Below are positions 12,455 through 23,149 of a stretch of DNA of 64,000 bases, in pieces. The DNA is from Sorex araneus (lineage: Eukaryota > Chordata > Mammalia > Eulipotyphla > Soricidae), in NCBI RefSeq assembly GCF_027595985.1, contig NC_073303.1, positions 25,844,565 through 25,908,564 on the forward strand. Reading direction: 5' to 3'. Each line of letters opens with the position of its first letter. Position 1 is the stretch's first letter. The notes below the pieces were generated by a model. That model searched no databases, was not told the DNA's origin, and saw only the letters and a list, made by a program, of their open reading frames with translations. The translations under genes were made by a program, and so were the position numbers.

Positions 12455-12870
12455 CTTTCTTCCCTCCCTCCCCCCCTGCTTCCCTCCCTCCCTTCCTCTT
12501 CTTTCCTTCTTCCCTTCTTTCCCTACTTTTTCTTTCGTGCTCTTTCTCCCTCCTTCCTTGTTTTTTTTTTTTTTGCTTTTTGGGTCAACCTGGTGATGCA
12601 CAGGGGTTACTCCTGGCTCTGCACTCAGGAATTACTCCTGGCGGTGCTTGGGGGACCATATGGGATGCTGGGAATCGAACCCGGGTCAGCTGCGTGCAAG
12701 GCAAACGCCCTACCCGCTGTGCTATTGCTCCAGCCCCATCCTTCCTTCCTTCTTTCTCTTCCTCCCTCCCTCCCTTTCCCTCCCTCCCTCCCTCCCTTCC
12801 TTCTTTCCTTCCTTCCATTCTTTCTTTCTTCTCTTTCCTCCTTTTCTTTCTTTCTGCAGGGGATGAGGGG
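12455..12870. repeat. Polypyrimidine tract (TTCC)n split by a SINE
   Basis: C/T-only sequence at about 12455-12570 and 12740-12858, interrupted by the minus-strand SINE-A at 12572-12737. The matching composition on both sides implies the SINE inserted into an existing tract. Confidence 0.85.
12572..12737 (-). mobile_element. SINE-A inside polypyrimidine tract
   Basis: Well-preserved copy with CTTTTTGGGTCAACC, ATATGGGATGCTGGGAATCG and GTGCTATTGCTCCAGCCCC. Confidence 0.9.
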
Positions 12871-12874
12871 TCGG

Positions 12875-13017
12875 GTCACACCTGGTGATGCTCAGGGGTT
12901 AATCCCGGCTCTGCACTCAGAAATTACTCCTGACGGTGCTTAAGATTCTGGGGATGGAGCCCGGGTGGGCCGTGTGCCAGGCAAGTGCCCTCCCCGCTAT
13001 ACTACTGCTCCGGCCCC
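12875..13017 (-). mobile_element. Decayed SINE-A
   Basis: Recognisable from GGGTCACACCTGGTGATGC through ACTACTGCTCCGGCCCC, with a short deletion after the middle. Confidence 0.75.
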
Positions 13018-13779
13018 ATCTCAGGATCAGTCCTGGGGACTCGGGGACTGTATGGAGAACCTGGGACCAAACCCAGGTCGTTTGGTCACTGGCTCCCAGA
13101 ACGGCTCTTTCTGCTGGAGACGGAAAGAGGACTGGGCCGGGGCAGCCCAGCTCTTACAGCACCTGAGTCAGGCGGCAAGCAGGAGGAAAGGCCAGCGCCA
13201 GGGTCGCTCTGTGGGAAGGGGCCACCCCCGCCAGGCTCGCACCCGCCTCCCACAGGGCCCGCCTCGGTCCCGCAGCTCTAGCAAGGGGCCCGTTTCTGGG
13301 GCGAGGGTCTCGGGTGCTGTGTGGTAGACGCGCCCACAAGGACGCCGATGTGGGGAGCGCCTCGGGGGCGGCCCCGGTCCCTGTCCGGGGCAGGAGGGAG
13401 CAGAGAGGACAGGGGACACAGTGCTCGGGAGTGTGAGACCAGCCCGGGAGAGGCTCCGGTTCACCTGCCACCGGCCCACTGTGGGGCTACGGGAGCAAAA
13501 CCCAAACAGAGGGCCCCTGTCTGCGGGGCCCGGGGGCGGCTCGGGGGCTGAGAGTGAGTGACAGGCCCAGAGTGGGACCCCCGGAGCCGCCCACGTGCTG
13601 AGCTCGCTTCCCGACAGCCGCATCCGGGATCCCGGAATGTGTGACCGCAACCAGGACGTGCAAGTGCCGTGGCCAGCAGTGGGTGCGACCCTGGTGTGCA
13701 CGGGCAGGAGGGCACTGAGGGCCCCCGTGAGAGGGCAGCCGGAAGGTGTGAGAGCGCCACGGGTCACTGAGAGCCACGC

Positions 13780-14036
13780 GGGGAGCACACGGGGAGCACA
13801 CGGGGAGCACTCGGGAAGCACACGGGGAGCACTCGGGGAGCACACGGGGAGCACACGGGGAGCACACGGGAGCACACGGGAGCACACGGGGAGCACTCGG
13901 GGAGCACTCGGGGAGCACACGGGGAGCACTCGGGGAGCACACGGGGAGCACTTGGGGAGCACACGGGGAGCACTCGGGAAGCACACGGGGAGCACTTGGG
14001 GAGCACACGGGGAGCACACGGGGAGCACACGGGGAC
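13780..14036. repeat. 11-bp minisatellite (AGCACACGGGG)n
   Basis: About 23 units of AGCACACGGGG/AGCACTCGGGG. Because 11 is not a multiple of 3 and no unit frame contains a stop, the minus strand is open in all three frames with the same 11-residue cycle (CSPCAPRVLPV). No protein is implied. Confidence 0.95.
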
Positions 14037-14299
14037 GGCCAGGAGTGTCCAGGCCCCCGAATGCAGCCACAGGGGGAAGCCAGAGGGACAGAGGAAGGGA
14101 GAGGATGGGGCGGCCCTGGGTTTGCTGGGGACAGAGGGGCACCCTGGCGGGGGCCAGACATGCCGGCAGGAGCCAAGGTGGACGTGCTCCAGGGTGCAAG
14201 GGGCAAACCGGAATCCAGGCTGGAAACGCAATGGGGGGCTGCGGCCCGGGAGGAGGGCGACAAGGGCCAGAGGCTGAGGTCCAGTATCCATCAAACACA

Positions 14300-14425
14300 C
14301 GGGGCTAGAAGGGGCCGGAGAGAGTCCCGAGGGCAGGGCTTGGGCTTTGCATGACGCCGGCCCAATCTGATCCCTGGCCCCACACATGGTCCCCCCGGAG
14401 CACTGCCAGGAGTCACCTAAGCACA
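14300..14425 (+). mobile_element. Decayed SINE-A
   Basis: Fragment with GGGGCCGGAGAGAGTCC, CACATGGTCCCCCCGGAGC and ACTGCCAGGAGTCACC. Confidence 0.55.
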
Positions 14426-14489
14426 GAGAGGGGAACAGCCCGAGGATCTCTGGTGGCGGCAACTCCCACCCCACCCCCACCCCTAACCA

Positions 14490-14715
14490 GAGCTAGATGA
14501 TTACGGTTTTGGTTCTGCCGCTGGGGAGCTGGCTTGCCCAGGGATCTGGCCTGGGGGGCCAGCACTCAACAGTGAGACTATTGGCAGGTAATTACGCTGT
14601 CATTATAACAAACAGTCCACTTCTCTGCGTTTATGACTGGAGACTTTTTATTCTCTTTTAATGACAGCGTGCCTGATGCTGTGATTTTAGGGGCACTCGG
14701 AGCAGACACCCGGGG
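14490..14715. promoter_or_regulatory. AT-balanced island with homeodomain/SOX-like motifs
   Basis: An isolated lower-GC, non-repeat block in a GC-rich intron. It contains GGTAATTACGC, CATTATAACAAACAG, TTTATGACTGG and TTTTAATGACAG. Such blocks are often conserved enhancers; this is inference without alignment. Confidence 0.25.
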
Positions 14716-14734
14716 CTATGAATCAGGGACAGCG

Positions 14735-14905
14735 TGCCGGAGAGGCAGTCCCGCGGGAAAGGCGCTGGCCTCGCCTGCAGCGCACCTGGGTGCGATCTCC
14801 GGCACCCCACATGGCTCCCTGAGCTCCGCCAGGAGGGACCCCTGAGCCCTGAGCAGGGCCAGAAGTCAGCACGTTGCACGCAGCCGGGTATGACCCCCAA
14901 ACCGA
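14735..14905 (+). mobile_element. Decayed SINE-A
   Basis: Old copy recognised by AAAGGCGCTGGCCTCGCC, CCACATGGCTCCCTGAGC and TATGACCCCCAAACC. Confidence 0.5.
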
Positions 14906-14999
14906 AATCAAATCAAATCAGATAAACCGACCCCTCAGCAAGCGGGGCCGGAGGGTGACTCGGCCTGCCCAGACTGCTGACCTGGCCCCAGAAGATGAT

Positions 15000-16585
15000 G
15001 GCCCACACCAACGGCCCCACTGACACACGGGGTCTGTGCCTAGCAGGGGTCACTGGCCAGGGGGACGGGGCCTGTCCCGGACCTTTCCCAGCGGATTCTC
15101 AGAAACCCCAAGCAAAGAACGGGGAGGACGGAGGAGGTGGCAAGGGCCGGTGGCACGTGCCAGGGGCGCTATGCTCTGGAGACCGCAGGCAGGAAGGAAG
15201 GACGAGGGCAGATTCACTCCCAAAGCTGCGGGCGGGCGGGTGGGATGGGGATCCCTGGTGAGAGAGCTGGGGCGCAGGGCAGGGTGGGGGGATGAACCGC
15301 AGCGCCCACTCGGGGCTTCGTGCTCTTCAGTTCCTCGCCGGGGCTGCAGGGCTGGGCAGCGCGGGAGAAGGCGGGCGGCGGGGCCCACGCTGAGCAGGCC
15401 GGGACGACGACAGGAGGTTCCCGGCAGGCTTGGGAAGGTGCGTGAGCACCCCACGGAGCACCCCAGAACGGCCTGGCCAGAGCAGCCTGCGCCCTTCCTG
15501 GGCACACGGGTCCGTACCCCAGCACACGCGCACAAGACTCTACTCGCAAGGAAGAGGCAGCTTCCTCTCGGTTCCTGGGCTCACCAATCCCATCAGCTCT
15601 GAAATCATGCTGTGTGTGCGCGTGTGTGTGTGTGTGCGTGTGTGTGTGTGTGTGCTCGCGCACGTGCGTGCGCATGTGGGAGGGCAGACCAGGGACCCAC
15701 CCGCTAAGGACATGAGCTGGATCGAGTGCCCTGTCCCAAGGGTGCAGCTGACTTTCCACAGATGCCCGGGAGCCAACCCGCCGGAGCCGGGCGGCGAGAA
15801 GGCAGGTGGACAGACTGGGACGAGCTAGGGCCACGGGAAGGAAGCGCGTCTACACTGGACACCCAGACCCCCTGGTCTCTTTCCGCCCCTCTCTCCCTCC
15901 CCCTGCGCCCGCCACACGCCCTCCGGCTAGCTGGGCCTTTGACGCGCCTGATCTCCGCCCGCCCGTGAGGTTTCCTGCCCAGGAGATCTGCCAGCAGGCC
16001 CTCACCTGGTCCCACTCCTTCCTTCTGGGTGGGGCCTCCTTCAGACCCCCACACTCGCCACCGTCAGGCACGGGGGCTGCCTTGCTCCTCCCCACCCACC
16101 CCCACATCAGCACCAGCGGACGGAGAAATGCCGGGATGCCTCATCTGCACAGTTCACGCCTTGTCCCCAGGGCCCCAGCACCCAATAAAACGCAGCTGAA
16201 CCAACAGGGTTTGAAAGAGGAGCGGCGGGGGGGGGCAGCCGGGATCGGACTGAGACCAATCCCGACCCCTCCGGGCAGCGAGAAACCCATGCCCGCCGCC
16301 CGGACCGCTGAAGGTGGGGGTCAGTTTCCCAACCCCGCTGACCAGATACTCTCGGACACATGCTCTCACTGGCCCCTGGGGAACCCCCAAGAGGCTCCCC
16401 GGGGACCATTCTGTCACGTGCATCAGTCTGGAAAAGACGAAATCCCCACCTGCCACAAAGGGCGAGCGCAAGGCTCAGGCTGTCTTCGAACGGGAGGGTG
16501 GGGGGAGCAGCCGAGCCGGAGAGCAGTGGCCCGCTGCCTCTGGAACAAGCCGGCCCACGCTTAGAGGCTTCTGACGCTTGTGACC
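15000..16585. other. Unique GC-rich intronic DNA with a short (TG)n
   Basis: A (TG)n/GCGTG run lies at 15609-15655. Otherwise no exon, RNA gene or retroposon is recognisable; the long minus-strand frame 16107-17579 mixes SINE, CA-repeat and CpG sequence and is not a gene. Confidence 0.45.
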
Positions 16586-16589
16586 ATGG

Positions 16590-16754
16590 CCGGGGAGTTG
16601 TACTGTGGTTAAGGTGCTTGCCTTGCACGCTGTCACCCTGGGCGCGATCCCTAGCACTGCATACAACACCCCCCCACTCAGTGGACCCCCTGAGCACAGA
16701 GCCCAAAGCCCTGAACTCTGCAGCAGCCCCCAACCCAATCTCCCCTCCCCTCTG

Positions 16755-16807
<53 letters not shown>

Positions 16808-16940
16808 GGCCGGGCTGAATCTCCAGCATCCCATACGGTCCCCTAAGCAACGCCAGAAGCAACCCCCGCACCACTGGGTATACCCGCCCCCACCAGCAAC
16901 AACAACAACTACAACAACAACAACAACAACAACAACAGAT
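16590..16940 (+). mobile_element. SINE-A fragments flanking a (CA)n tract
   Basis: A SINE head at about 16590-16715, a (CA)n run at 16757-16805, then a SINE body from 16806 ending in (AAC)n at 16898-16937. The arrangement suggests one older element split by CA expansion, or two insertions. Confidence 0.6.
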
Positions 16941-16964
16941 CATCCTCTGCCAGTTCCGCAGAAG

Positions 16965-17330
16965 CCCGGACGGAGCGGTGCGGCCGGCCGAGGCGCTGGC
17001 AGGGCGGCCCCGTGCAGCGGAGCCAGGAGGGTTTGCGGCCCTGCGCGCCCGCTTCTCGAGTTCCATTCCTCGCATTCCTTGGCCTCCCGCCCCACCCTCA
17101 GAGCCAGCGGCAGAGCATCCTGCGGCCGCCGCTGCCGCCGTGCTGGCCTCCTCTCCTGGGCCGGGCCCGGCTGTGCCTCCCTCGTAAAAGGGACACTCGT
17201 GACTGCGCTCCGCTCCGGGGCCCTTCCGAGCACCCGCCTCAAGATCCTTAACTTGGCCCCAGCTGCGCCCGACGCGGTGCCGTGTCAGGGCGTGTCCCGG
17301 GCCCCGGGGCCCACGGCCGCTACCCCCAGG
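16965..17330. promoter_or_regulatory. CpG-rich cluster inside PPARD intron 1
   Basis: About 365 bp with many CpGs and no SINE, directly after an (AAC)n SINE tail. It contains two CATTCC motifs at 17064-17069 and 17073-17078, separated by 3 nt. It could be an alternative promoter or enhancer; no transcript evidence is visible. Confidence 0.35.
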
Positions 17331-18381
17331 GGCCCTTCCCCAGCCCATCCGAGGAGGGCGGCCTCCAGCAGCATCTGGGAGAAGCAGGTCTGGTGTGGTG
17401 GTGGGGGAGGAGGAGGCGTGCGCCTGCTCCGGGCCAGGGGGGTTGCCTCTGGCTGGAATCCGCTTGCTACCAGCCAAGGGGCGGGGAGCTGGAGGGGAAC
17501 GCGGGTCCCTCGGCCCTGGAGAGCCACTCGAGCAGAGGCAGCTTCTCTTCTCCAGCCGCAAGTTGCCACACAAACTCACTCAGGGTTCGGTCGACTACGC
17601 AGGAGGCCCAGGCTCAATCCCTGCCACGAGACGGCCCCCCTGAGCACAGCGGAGTAGGGCCCCAAAACACAGCTCGCCACCCCCCGTGCCCCCTCCCTCC
17701 ATAGAAAGGGCCGGAGACGGTTCAACTGATTGTGCACGTGCAAAATGTGCTCTGCACGAGGGAAGCCGGGGTCCCTGACAGCGCCTGGGCCCCACAAGCT
17801 CACAGCCAGCACGAGCTCCCACGCAGCCCTGGGTGTGGCCGTCAAGCCAGAAAAGACACCATCCAAGTGGAGCTTTCTCCGTCGTGTGGGCATGGCAGGG
17901 TGTCTCTGCTGGAGCAGCTGGCGCTCCAAGAACAGTGCTCCCCCACGAAGGCCTCGAGGGCCTGGGGGATTTACTGCGAGCGCTCCCAGGCAGGAACCAC
18001 CCGATTATTTTACTGGTTTCTGGTCATCCTGGGCCCCCCTGGCCACAGCAGCTCCACAGGGCTGGTGGCAGGAGGACCTGCCCCGAGTTGGGTCCCGTGC
18101 AGATCCTGGTCTCTATGCTGGCGGGAGCGCGCGTGCACACATCCCCTTGGCATCTGTCCCATTGTTAAGAGGCCAGGAGCGACACTCAGCCTCCTCATAC
18201 CAGAGAGTCCCTGCCAGAGTCTCGCCCTGCCCCTGGTGACTGACTCGAGTTTGGGGGCTCTCGGAGGGCCCAGGCCAAAAGGAGAGGCAAAGAGAGCAGA
18301 AGGAGTCAGGAACGAGTTTACTTAGGAATGAAGGAAAACGAGCGAAAACGCACCCTGCTGGGGAGGATGGAGCTAAGTGGA

Positions 18382-18385
<4 letters not shown>

Positions 18386-18452
<67 letters not shown>
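18386..18452. repeat. (CA)n microsatellite
   Basis: Pure CA run of about 66 bp, the longest uninterrupted one in the window. It is followed by two copies of GGGAAAGAGGAGGGCAAAGA. Confidence 0.95.
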
Positions 18453-18453
<1 letters not shown>

Positions 18454-18589
18454 CCCCTGGGAAAGAGGAGGGCAAAGAGGAGCACCTGGGAAAGAGGAGG
18501 GCAAAGAGGAGCACTCGGGGTCTGTTCTGGGTCCTGGCACACTTGCCAGCCCTGGTGTGAGGCAGGGCTGGCAGCCCGCAGTGCGTGCA

Positions 18590-19275
18590 GCGTGGCCTGT
18601 GGTGTGGCTTCTAAGGCACAGCCCGGGCAGCTGGCCTGTGTGGCATGCCCTGCAGGATGTGGCCTGCATGGTGTAGCCTGTATGGTGTGACCTGGTCAGC
18701 ACGGCCCATATGACATGGTCTGTATGGTGTGACCTACCTGGCGTGGCCTGCACGGTGTGGCCTACATGGTCAGCCCAGAGGACGTGGTTTGGATGGCGTA
18801 GCCTGTACAGTGTGGCCACGTGACGTCGCCCATAGACGTGGCCTGAACAGCGTGGCCTATGTGGCGTGGCCTGCATGGCGTGGTCTGCCTTGTGTGACCT
18901 AGATGGCGTGGCCTGCTGCATGGCATGACCGACGGCATGGCATGACCGACGTCATGGCATGACGGTGTAGTCTGCACGGTGTGACCTACGTGGTGCGGCC
19001 TGTTCAGCATGGCCTCACCAACGTGGTCTGTAAGGTGTGACCTACATGGCGTGGCCTGCATGGCGTGGTCTGCCATGTGTGACCTACATGGCGTGGCCTG
19101 CATGGCGTGACTGACATGGTATAATCTGCGCGGTGTGACCTACATGGTGTGGCCTGCTCAGCATGGCCTCACCAACGTGGTCTGTAAGGCGTGACCTACA
19201 TGGCGTGGCCCGTATGACGTGGCCCACACGGTGTGATGTAAATGGCGTTGCCTTCGAGGCCTGGCCTGCTTGGTG
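18590..19275. repeat. 15-bp minisatellite with 154-bp higher-order repeat
   Basis: About 45 degenerate units of the type GTGTGACCTACATGG / CGTGGCCTGCATGG. At the right end a block starting GGTGTGACCTAC recurs 154 bp apart (about 18979 and 19133) with matching variants, including CAGCATGGCCTCACCAACGT. The minus strand stays open over much of it; this is not a gene. Confidence 0.9.
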
Positions 19276-20002
19276 AATGCCGCCTGGGAGTGCAGGGCTG
19301 GCCTGTGCTCCCGCCCCGCAGAGCCGCAGCCAGGAGGCCCCCCGGGGCCACTCTCCCTCGGGAGCAGTGCCAGCAGCCGGCGGGAAGGCGAGGAGGCCCC
19401 GCAGAGGGCGGGAGAGCAGGGAAAAGCCCTTCTCAACGGCACCTGGGCTGGCAATAACTAACAGAGCGGAGAGAGGCACGAGACAGCTTCCCCGACACCT
19501 GGGAGCCTCTGTGGTCCCCCGGGACCCTCCCACGAGAACGTGCAGAGCGGTGTCCCTGCTGGCTGTGGCGCGTCTGGCAGTGGTGTCGGGAGAGCTGTGG
19601 AGATGACAACACAGCAGGGCAGGCGTGAGACTCTGAAGACCAGGCTCAAAGGGAAAGGGGGTGGGGGAGCTGCAAGTCACCACGCAGGGTGCCCAGGGCT
19701 GGGAGCCTGACGACCCCCCGACTCTCACGGAGGTGGGGGCCGGGGCCTCGTGCCGGGGGTTGCAAGTCAGGAAAAAATCAGTTTGGAAAAGCATTTCTGG
19801 GGCAGGGATGTGGCCCATGTGTGTGTGAGGTCCTGAATTCAATCTGCAAAGAGGGGGGAAAAATAAAGAAAGAGAAAAGGAATCTGATGGTATGTGACCA
19901 ATGATAAAAATTAAGCCTTCAAGAGAAAAATGAAATCATGAAAAGCTTGTGTGGGTCTGATAAGTCTTTCCTTTTTCTTCTTCTTGTTCTTCTTCTTTTT
20001 TT

Positions 20003-20176
20003 TTTTTTTGTGGGAGCGGGGGCACACCCAGTGATGCTCAGGGGCTACTCCTGGATCTGCACTCAGGAATTACTCTTGGTGGAACTCGAGAGGATCATCT
20101 AGGATGCTGGGGATCGAAACTGGGTTGGCGGCGTGCAAGGCAAGAGCCCTACCCGCTGTACTATGGTTCCGGCCCC
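20003..20176 (-). mobile_element. SINE-A
   Basis: Minus-strand copy from a T tract through CTACTCCTGGATCTGCACTC to CTATGGTTCCGGCCCC. Confidence 0.8.
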
Positions 20177-20179
20177 TAT

Positions 20180-20425
20180 ATTTGAAGTCTCTCCTGGTGT
20201 TATCAGTGGAGATATTACTGCCCTACTGACAGTGTAAAATGAAATGTCAACCATTGTAAGATTTATATAACCCGGTGAACCGATACTTTCCAATGACCCA
20301 ATTTAAGTAAAACGTTTCATTCAAAGCACAATACTGACAGATGGATTTTAATGTCACAAAGTATAAAAGGTTTGTTAATACAGTCTCGGACTCCCTGCTC
20401 CAACTAACCCTTAAGAAATGACTAC
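20180..20425 (+). mobile_element. Possible decayed hAT-type transposase fragment
   Basis: About 20340-20415 translates as MDFNVTKYKRFVNTVSDS then LLQLTLK, which resembles the C-terminal coding part of hAT-family transposases as I remember them. It stops soon after and is embedded between two SINEs. Family assignment is uncertain. Confidence 0.35.
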
Positions 20426-20428
20426 CAG

Positions 20429-20797
20429 GGGCTGGAGAGACAGTACAAGGAGTTAGGCCCTAGCCGAGCTCAAACGTACCCTGCTTTGATGACGAGGACC
20501 TCAGATGGTCCTCCAAACACTGCCAGAAGTGATTCCCTGAGCACGGAGCCAGGAGTAAGCCCAGGTGTGGGGCAAAAGCCAATACATAAACAAGTCAATA
20601 AAAACTTCAAAATAAACCCACTCTCGGGGCTGAAGCCAACAGTAGAGTGGGTAAAGTGCCTGCCTTGAGTGCAGCAGACCTAGGTTTGAGCCCCTGGTAT
20701 CCCACAGGGCCCCTGAGCACTGCCAGGAGTGATTCTGGAGTGCAGAGCCAGGAGCAACCCCTGAGCATCTCTGGGTGTGGCCCCCAAACCAACTCTC
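20429..20797 (+). mobile_element. Two SINE-A copies in tandem
   Basis: Copies at about 20429-20595 and 20626-20797, both with A-box-like AACAGTA/GACAGTA starts. The second ends GGGTGTGGCCCCCAAACC, an older subfamily ending. Confidence 0.75.
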
Positions 20798-20809
20798 GTT
20801 TGTCTTTCT

Positions 20810-23145
20810 TTCCTTTTCTTTCTTTTGATTTTGGCTGGCACCCTGCAGTGCGGGGGCTGACTCCCAACAGTATGGGGTGGGGGGGGGCACCACTCGAGTA
20901 CCGGGGACCAAGCCCAGTGCTCCTGGCACAAAGTCCCCGGCTCCTACACCAGCTTTCTCTCAAGGCCCAGCCCACGTCCAGCTTCCTCAGTGCTGACCAG
21001 CACCCGCCTAGCACGGCTGCGTGCTCGGTGCCCCCGACACGTGACACCTGACGTCCTCTCTCGTGCCAGAGGCCTGGCCCGTGTGTCCCGGCAAGAAAGA
21101 CTGAGAAGGGCATGCCGCAGGGTTTTTCTGGGTCTGGGGTTTTTCCTGGGGGGAGGGGGTCCTGCTTGGGGGTGACATCCTTGGGCGCAGGGGCCGGGCT
21201 GGGAGCAAAGGCGACGGCACGACGGCCTCGGGGCCACCTCCCCAGCTCAGGGTCAGTTTTCTGAGGTGAACAATGAAAGACTCTGGCAATGGCAAAGCCT
21301 CACCTTTGCGGGGTGAAGGAAGGGCACCCCCCTTCCCCCCCGCTGTCCCACAAGCCGAGACAAGGGGACCGGCCGGACAAATGGCCCTAGGATGCAAGTG
21401 AGGAAGCAGTCCTGTCGGGCAGGGATGGGGCCTGCTCCGCCCTCTGGGGGCTGCAGAAGCCCCTGGCGGCCCCCTTCTTCCTCTGTCACATTTCCCTCGG
21501 AAGACAGAACTGACTCTGGGCTGGACAACGGGGGAGCCCCGGCCTGAGGCTTTCCTGCAAGACCCTCCTACTCCCCCCCCCCAACACACACGACAGGGAT
21601 CCCGCTGGGCACCAGGAAAGCTGCGGAGGGTTCAAGGCGGAGAAAGGGAAGCACAGCCCGTAAACAGCGGCAGGAACCAGGGGACTTCAGAGATTCCAAC
21701 CCCTGAGGCAGGATCCCCAGCTCTCCCCGGCCCCCCGCGGGGACCCCGCCCGGGTCTGGCCTCCCAACAGTTGGGACAATGAACCTCAAATCCCCCGCTG
21801 CTCCCACCTGGGCAGTTCCTACAGCCCAGCCCGCCGAGGGGCATCCTGAGAACACAGGGGAAGGGTCACGGGGCCTCCAGAGCAGCGTCCGGTGGGGGGG
21901 TGGGGGCGGGAGTGGGAGGGGACCCACAGTGCCAAACACTGATGGAAGAAACAAGTTCTCAACCTTCAAGTCTGCAGCGTGCCTGAGCCCGAGACACAGA
22001 CCGTGAACAGGCCCCAAAGAACATCTACTTGATGCAAGGGAAGGAAATTGGGCGGGGGGTCGGGGGCAGCCACGGCAGGAGACGCACACAGAGGTGGGGA
22101 AGGGGCCCGTCCCAATCACGTGACTGACCCAGCGCCCAGCATCAAGCCCCCAGCACGGCCAGGGGCAGGAGCAGCTCCAGCCCCTCCCCCAAGTAAAGAA
22201 GATGACGGGGGGGGGGGGGGGGCGGGGAGGGGGGCCCATCCCCGTGGCCAGGCAGCCCAGTGGGCAGGGAAGGAAGTCTGGTCACTGGTTCATTCAACAA
22301 GTTACCAATCCGGTGCCCCATACCGGTCACTGTCCCCAACAGGAAACCAAGCCGCCCCCCCCCCAGGGGACTGCTTTCAGGGGTGAGCACCCAAAGTGCT
22401 CCGTGAAAGGGTCCACAGCTTGGGGGGGGGCGGGATTACCTCTCGGGTGGCCTGTCCTCATCTGTGGGTGTGCAGGAGCCGCCGCGAGAGTGCCCGGTAC
22501 ATGCCCCCAACACCGCACCACCCTGCGGGAGAGAAACAGAACCCACGGCGTCAGCCGAGCCCCGGGACAGCGCTGCCCCCTCCCCGGGGGGCCCACACCC
22601 CGACAGGCAGCAGCTCCTCCACGGGGCCGCCCCGAGCGAGCGCGTGGACGTGAGACCCAAGGTGCACCCGAGTCACCAGGCACCACCGGCCACAGCAGGA
22701 GACCCACACGCCTGACCCCAGGACTGGGGGTGGGGGGGCGCGTCCTCCCAGCTCTCCCGCTGCCCTGCGGTGACAAGCAGCTGCGACAGGGGCTCGTCCA
22801 CCAGGGCCCAGAGCCATGGAGAGGTGCTGCCTGCGGACCCCACTGTCCCCGAGCAGCAGCCACTGGCCAGCACCTCCCAGGACGCATGCATGGGCCTGTG
22901 GAAGGAGGGTGATGACGCGTGTCCCCAGCACGGGTGTGACGGGCTGGGAGGCAGCTGCCGGAGTGAGAGACCCTGGAGAAGGGCCAGAGGTCACGCCGCC
23001 TCCTGGACAGCAGGGGACGCCCGAGAGAGAGAGGGAGCGCCCCCTCGGGGACACCAGCCCTGCAGCTTCCGGAGCGGCGGGTCCTGCTGGCCACTGCGTG
23101 AACCTCACAAGGACAGTCCCAGGAGGGGCCACAGCAGCACGAGGC
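20810..23145. other. Unique GC-rich intronic DNA
   Basis: No exon or repeat family recognised. It contains a 16-G run and neighbouring G runs at 22207-22236 and the near-consensus CTCF motif at 21437. The long minus-strand frame through 22327-24378 has no recognisable domain. Confidence 0.4.
21437..21450 (-). promoter_or_regulatory. Near-consensus CTCF motif CCCCCAGAGGGCGG
   Basis: 13 of 14 positions fit the CTCF core. It lies in unique, GC-rich intron DNA and has the same orientation as the promoter-proximal site. Confidence 0.4.
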
Positions 23146-23149
23146 AAAG

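Noticed and set aside
13780-14036. CRISPR-like regular repeat
   Set aside because: Units are contiguous with no unique spacers, and the genome is mammalian.
16107-17579. 490-codon minus-strand open frame
   Set aside because: It crosses a SINE, a (CA)n tract, an (AAC)n tail and a CpG cluster, with no domain and no splice logic. It is a chance frame.
18373-19842. Repeat peptide (ATPCRSH.ADHAMQ) frames on the minus strand
   Set aside because: They follow the 15-bp minisatellite and break where the array decays.
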